34,045 nucleotides of DNA from NCBI GenBank assembly GCA_012517965.1, contig JAAYTZ010000094.1:1-34045 (forward strand), written 5' to 3'. The position numbers and the translations under genes were made by a program. How positions within the stretch are numbered: position 1 is the first letter of the stretch; every line of letters begins with the position of its first letter. This document shows, in pieces, positions 28,115-34,045 of this stretch. Source of the stretch: Propionibacterium sp. Lineage in GTDB: Bacteria; Actinomycetota; Actinomycetes; Propionibacteriales; Propionibacteriaceae. A model generated the notes under the pieces. That model searched no databases. It was not told where the DNA came from and worked only from the letters and a program-made list of their open reading frames with translations.

Positions 28115-29006
28115 GCCCCCACACCTCCCGCCACTCGACCGGCAAGGCGGAGCTGTACGCCAAGGCCGGCACGCTCATCGAGGCGCTGCCCTGGCTGGAG
28201 CAGTACGCCGGCAAGGTGCTGGTCGTGAAGTACGGCGGCAACGCCATGCTGAACGACGAGCTGAAGGCCGCCTTCGCTCAGGACATCGTGTTCCTGCGCC
28301 GCTGCGGGGTGAAGCCCGTGGTCGTGCACGGGGGTGGCCCGCAGATCTCCAGCATGCTCAACCGGCTCGGCATCCCCAGCGAGTTCCGGGGCGGGTTCCG
28401 GGTGACGACGCCCGAGGCGATGGACATCGTCCGCATGGTGCTCGTGGGCCAGGTGGGCCGCGAACTGGTGGGGCTGCTCAACCAGCACGGCAACCTGGCG
28501 GTGGGCCTGTCCGGGGAGGACGCCGGGTTGTTCCGGGCGGCCCGACGCGGCGTCGTGGTCGACGGGGAGGAGATCGACCTGGGCCTGGTCGGCGATGTCG
28601 TCGAGGTGCACCCCGAGGCGGTTCTCGACCTGATCGAGGCCGGCCGGATCCCGGTGATCGCCACGGTCGCCCCCGACGAGGCGGGCGACGTCCACAACGT
28701 CAACGCCGACACGGCCGCCGCGGCGCTGGCGGTCGCGCTGCGGGCCGAGCGGCTGATCGTCCTCACCGACGTGGAGGGCGTGTACGCCGACTGGCCCCGT
28801 TCGACGGAGATCATCGCCCGGCTGAGCGCGGCCGAGCTGACCGACCTGCTCCCGACGCTCGAGTCGGGCATGGTGCCCAAGATGGAGGCCTGCCTGCGCG
28901 CCGTGCAGGGTGGTGTGCCGCGGGCGACCGTGGTGGACGGGCGCGTCCCGCACACGCTGCTCCTCGAGATCTTCACCGACGACGGCGTGGGGACGATGGT
29001 GACCGC

Positions 29007-29010
<4 letters not shown>
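28111..29010 (+). CDS. argB: Acetylglutamate kinase
   Basis: 299-residue amino-acid kinase phosphorylating N-acetylglutamate, second step of the pathway and often arginine-inhibited. Visible motifs are VVKYGGNAM (38-46), [14 protein letters not shown] (75-88), and [26 protein letters not shown] and [13 protein letters not shown]. The N-terminal helical extension (residues 1-30) is typical of arginine-sensitive forms. The GTG at 28111 overlaps the argJ stop. Confidence 0.96.
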
Positions 29011-32121
<3,111 letters not shown>

Positions 32122-32183
32122 CGGCGGCGCCGGGGGGCCGTTTCGCGGCCGGGGCGGGGCCGGGCCGCGCCGGCGGCGTCCAT

Positions 32184-32189
32184 TAGGGT
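32184..32189 (+). promoter_or_regulatory. -10 element of leaderless tyrS promoter
   Basis: TAGGGT ends 7 bases before the tyrS GTG, with no Shine-Dalgarno sequence between. It is the same hexamer as at hisE. Confidence 0.6.
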
Positions 32190-32196
32190 TGCGCGC

Positions 32197-33462
32197 GTGA
32201 ACGCGGTACTCGACGAACTCTCCTGGCGGGGCTTCATCGCCCACTCGACGGATCCGGACGCCCTGCGCGCCCACTTCGACGCGGGTCCGGTCACGTTCTA
32301 CGTCGGGTTCGACCCGACGGCGCCGAGCATCCACATGGGCAACCTGGTGCAGTTGATGCTGGTGCGCCTGCTGCAGGCGGCGGGGCACCGGCCGATCCTG
32401 CTGGTGGGCGGCTCGACGGGCCTCATCGGGGACCCCAAGCAGGCCGCCGAACGGTCGATGAACCCCAAGGAACTGGTGGCGGAGTGGGTGGAGCGCATCC
32501 GCACGCAGGTCGCCAAGTTCGTCGACTTCGACGGGGACGCCGGCGCGACCCTCGTCAACAACTACGACTGGACGTCGCAGCTGTCGACGCTGGACTTCCT
32601 GCGGGACGTCGGCAAGCACTTCTCGGTGAACCGCATGCTGGATCGGGAAGTGGTGCGGGCCCGCCTGGAGACGGGGATCAGCTACACGGAGTTCAGCTAC
32701 GTGCTGCTGCAGTCGCTCGACTTCCGCGAACTGTTCCGCCGCTACCACTGCACGATGCAGACCGGCGGCTCCGACCAGTGGGGCAACATCACCGCCGGTG
32801 TGGAGCTGATCCGCCGGTCGGAGGGGGTACGCGTGCACGCGCTCGCCACTCCGTTGCTGACCAAGGCGGACGGCACGAAGTTCGGCAAGACCGAGGCGGG
32901 CACGGTCTGGCTCGACCCGGGGATGACCAGCCCCTACGCCTTCCACCAGTTCTTCCTCAACGCCGAGGACGCCAAGGTCGGCGAGTACCTCAGGATCTTC
33001 ACGACCCGCTCGGCGGAGGAGATCGCCGAGCTCGAACGGCAAACGATCGAGAAGCCGTACCTGCGCGCCGCGCAGCGGGCCCTCGCCGACGACATCACCG
33101 ACCTGGTGCACAGCCCGGCCGATCGACGGGCCGCCACGGACGCCGCTGCCGCACTGTTCGGTCGCTCGGAGCTGGCTGAGCTGCCGGAGGGGACGCTGCG
33201 AGCGGTGTGCGCGGAACTCGGGGCAGCCTCCCTCACGCCGGGCGCGGACCTGCCCAGCGTGGTCGAGGTGCTGACGGCTGCCGGCGTTGTCGCGACGCGA
33301 TCGGCGGCGAGACGGGCGATCGAGGAGGGGGGCGCCTACGTGAACAACGTGAAGGTCACCGACGTGGACGCCGTGCTGCAGCCGAGCGACCTCCTGCAGG
33401 GCCGGTACGTCGTCGTGCGGCGCGGGAAGAAGACCGTGGGGGCTGTGACCATCGACCGGTGA
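32197..33462 (+). CDS. tyrS: Tyrosyl-tRNA synthetase
   Basis: 421-residue class I synthetase charging tRNA-Tyr. The Rossmann core has the HIGH-type motif HMGN (46-49) after VGFDPTAPSI, the tyrosine-binding QTGGSDQWGNI segment, and the KMSKS-type motif KFGKT (228-232). An S4 RNA-binding domain occupies about 355-421 (SARRAIEEGGAYVNNVKV). KFGKT and the domain order place it in the TyrS (TyrRS-S) group. It is the last protein gene before the rRNA operon. No terminator is seen after it. Confidence 0.97.
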   Translation: MNAVLDELSWRGFIAHSTDPDALRAHFDAGPVTFYVGFDPTAPSIHMGNLVQLMLVRLLQAAGHRPILLVGGSTGLIGDPKQAAERSMNPKELVAEWVERIRTQVAKFVDFDGDAGATLVNNYDWTSQLSTLDFLRDVGKHFSVNRMLDREVVRARLETGISYTEFSYVLLQSLDFRELFRRYHCTMQTGGSDQWGNITAGVELIRRSEGVRVHALATPLLTKADGTKFGKTEAGTVWLDPGMTSPYAFHQFFLNAEDAKVGEYLRIFTTRSAEEIAELERQTIEKPYLRAAQRALADDITDLVHSPADRRAATDAAAALFGRSELAELPEGTLRAVCAELGAASLTPGADLPSVVEVLTAAGVVATRSAARRAIEEGGAYVNNVKVTDVDAVLQPSDLLQGRYVVVRRGKKTVGAVTIDR

Positions 33463-33512
33463 CTCCGGGAACCTGCTATCGACTAGGCAGAATGCCCGCC
33501 TGGGTGGCCGAT

Positions 33513-33541
33513 TTGACGGGAACCCGGGGCAGGCGTAATGT
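33513..33541 (+). promoter_or_regulatory. rRNA promoter P1
   Basis: TTGACG (33513-33518), 17-base spacer, TAATGT (33536-33541). TTTACC overlaps the end of the -10. Ideal housekeeping sigma spacing, about 415 bases before 16S. Confidence 0.8.
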
Positions 33542-33704
33542 TTACCAAGCCTTCTGGTGAACCGGACGGGCCGAGCGAAAGCGAGGAACGGGCGGACCGA
33601 GGGCCGAATCCCACTCAACGATCACCGGTGGCGACGTGTCTCCCGAGACGCAGACCCGAGGCCGGCCGATTCTGCGACGAAGGATTCGGGCAAGAAGCGC
33701 GGAT

Positions 33705-33733
33705 TTGACACCGCGATTCGAGCCGAATACGGT
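33705..33733 (+). promoter_or_regulatory. rRNA promoter P2
   Basis: TTGACA (33705-33710), 17-base spacer, TACGGT (33728-33733), with TTTACC overlapping the end as at P1. GAGCGAAAG follows both promoters (33573 and 33756), suggesting a duplicated promoter/antitermination unit. Confidence 0.85.
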
Positions 33734-33740
33734 TTACCGA

Positions 33741-33955
33741 GTTGCCCCGCGCAGCGAGCGAAAGTTCAAAGCAAGGTGTGCTTCGGAAGTTTGAGAACTC
33801 AACAGCGTGCTTAAGTCAATGCCATTTTTTGGTTGCACATTCTTGTGCTTGTGTACATGTTTGTGTTTCCGTCTGCCCCGGTTTCGGGGTGGTTTCTTTG
33901 AGTGATTTTTGGCAGACACGTTTGTGTTTGTTTGTCATGGTCATGTTCTCTGTTT
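33741..33955 (+). promoter_or_regulatory. 16S rRNA leader (pre-rRNA processing region)
   Basis: The leader between P2 and 16S contains no gene. TTGAGAACTCAA (33791-33802) is a perfect palindrome within the GTTTGAGAACTCAACAG block that recurs in actinobacterial pre-rRNA leaders. From about 33815 the base composition turns T-rich. GTCTGCC (33871-33877) pairs with GGCAGAC (33911-33917) around a CCCCG-GTTT-CGGGG hairpin. These are likely antitermination and RNase III processing elements. The stretch from tyrS to P1 (33463-33512) holds nothing recognisable. Confidence 0.7.
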
Positions 33956-34045
33956 TCGATGGAGAGTTTGATCCTGGCTCAGGACGAACGCTGGCGGCGT
34001 GCTTAACACATGCAAGTCGAACGGATCACGGGGCTTCGGTTTCGT
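33956..34045 (+). rRNA. rrs: 16S ribosomal RNA, 5' end (partial)
   Basis: The AGAGTTTGATCCTGGCTCAG block (E. coli positions 8-27) begins at 33963, followed by GACGAACGCTGGCGGCGTGC and TTAACACATGCAAGTCGAACGG. The mature 5' end is placed seven bases before it, approximately. The gene runs off the window in the V1 region. It confirms a bacterial, actinobacterial-type rRNA but is too short for genus assignment. Confidence 0.97.

Overview
The window is a high-GC chromosomal segment from an actinobacterium. It carries a mycothiol ligase gene (mshC), several genes that appear to be leaderless (a -10 hexamer 6-8 bases before the start codon), an actinobacterial arginine cluster and an actinobacterial rRNA leader. 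Gene content and order (uppP-mshC-hisE-hisG, an SseB-like gene, infC-rpmI-rplT, pheST, arg genes, tyrS) suggest Propionibacteriaceae or a near relative. The 16S fragment is only about 90 bases, so I cannot be more precise.

Layout. 1-500: debris of mobile or accessory DNA (an IS-like left end with a large inverted repeat, and an N-terminal fragment of a DUF6036-type nucleotidyltransferase) ending at the terminator of a minus-strand tRNA-Leu(GAG). 687-2509 (minus): an aldo/keto reductase coupled to uppP. 2685-5105 (plus): mshC, hisE, hisG. 5223-6288: a small membrane protein and an SseB-domain protein, transcribed divergently. 6210-14205: an accessory block made of a minus-strand STAND-ATPase/LuxR regulator, a six-gene plus-strand multicomponent phenol hydroxylase operon of the dmpKLMNOP type, a strong terminator hairpin, and a minus-strand two-helix membrane protein of the family often misnamed 'aromatic ring-opening dioxygenase LigA'. 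14399-16041: infC (apparent AUC start, leader attenuator), rpmI and rplT. 16148-23288: a TrmH/SpoU-type RNA methyltransferase, pheS, pheT and a DUF3516-type DExH helicase. 23338-25805 (minus): an NlpC/P60 peptidase and NhaA. 25892-32121: an ARG-box-like site followed by tightly overlapping argC-J-B-D-R-H. 32197-33462: tyrS. 33513-34045: tandem rRNA promoters, a long AT-richer leader and the 5' end of 16S rRNA.

How the parts work together. Most of the window is housekeeping: cell-wall lipid recycling, mycothiol, histidine, translation, arginine and rRNA. The phenol hydroxylase block stands out as a catabolic cassette. All core parts of a group-1 soluble diiron monooxygenase are present and look intact: beta subunit, coupling protein, diiron alpha subunit, DmpO-type subunit and [2Fe-2S]/FAD reductase. 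The first gene sits in the dmpK position but encodes a 143-residue protein I cannot match to DmpK. The likely regulator is a LuxR-type STAND ATPase, not the sigma54 activator DmpR of the pseudomonad systems. No ring-cleavage enzyme is present, so the fate of a catechol product must be encoded elsewhere. The regulator's C-terminal tail runs antisense into the SseB gene, which hints that the block was inserted next to a conserved neighbourhood.
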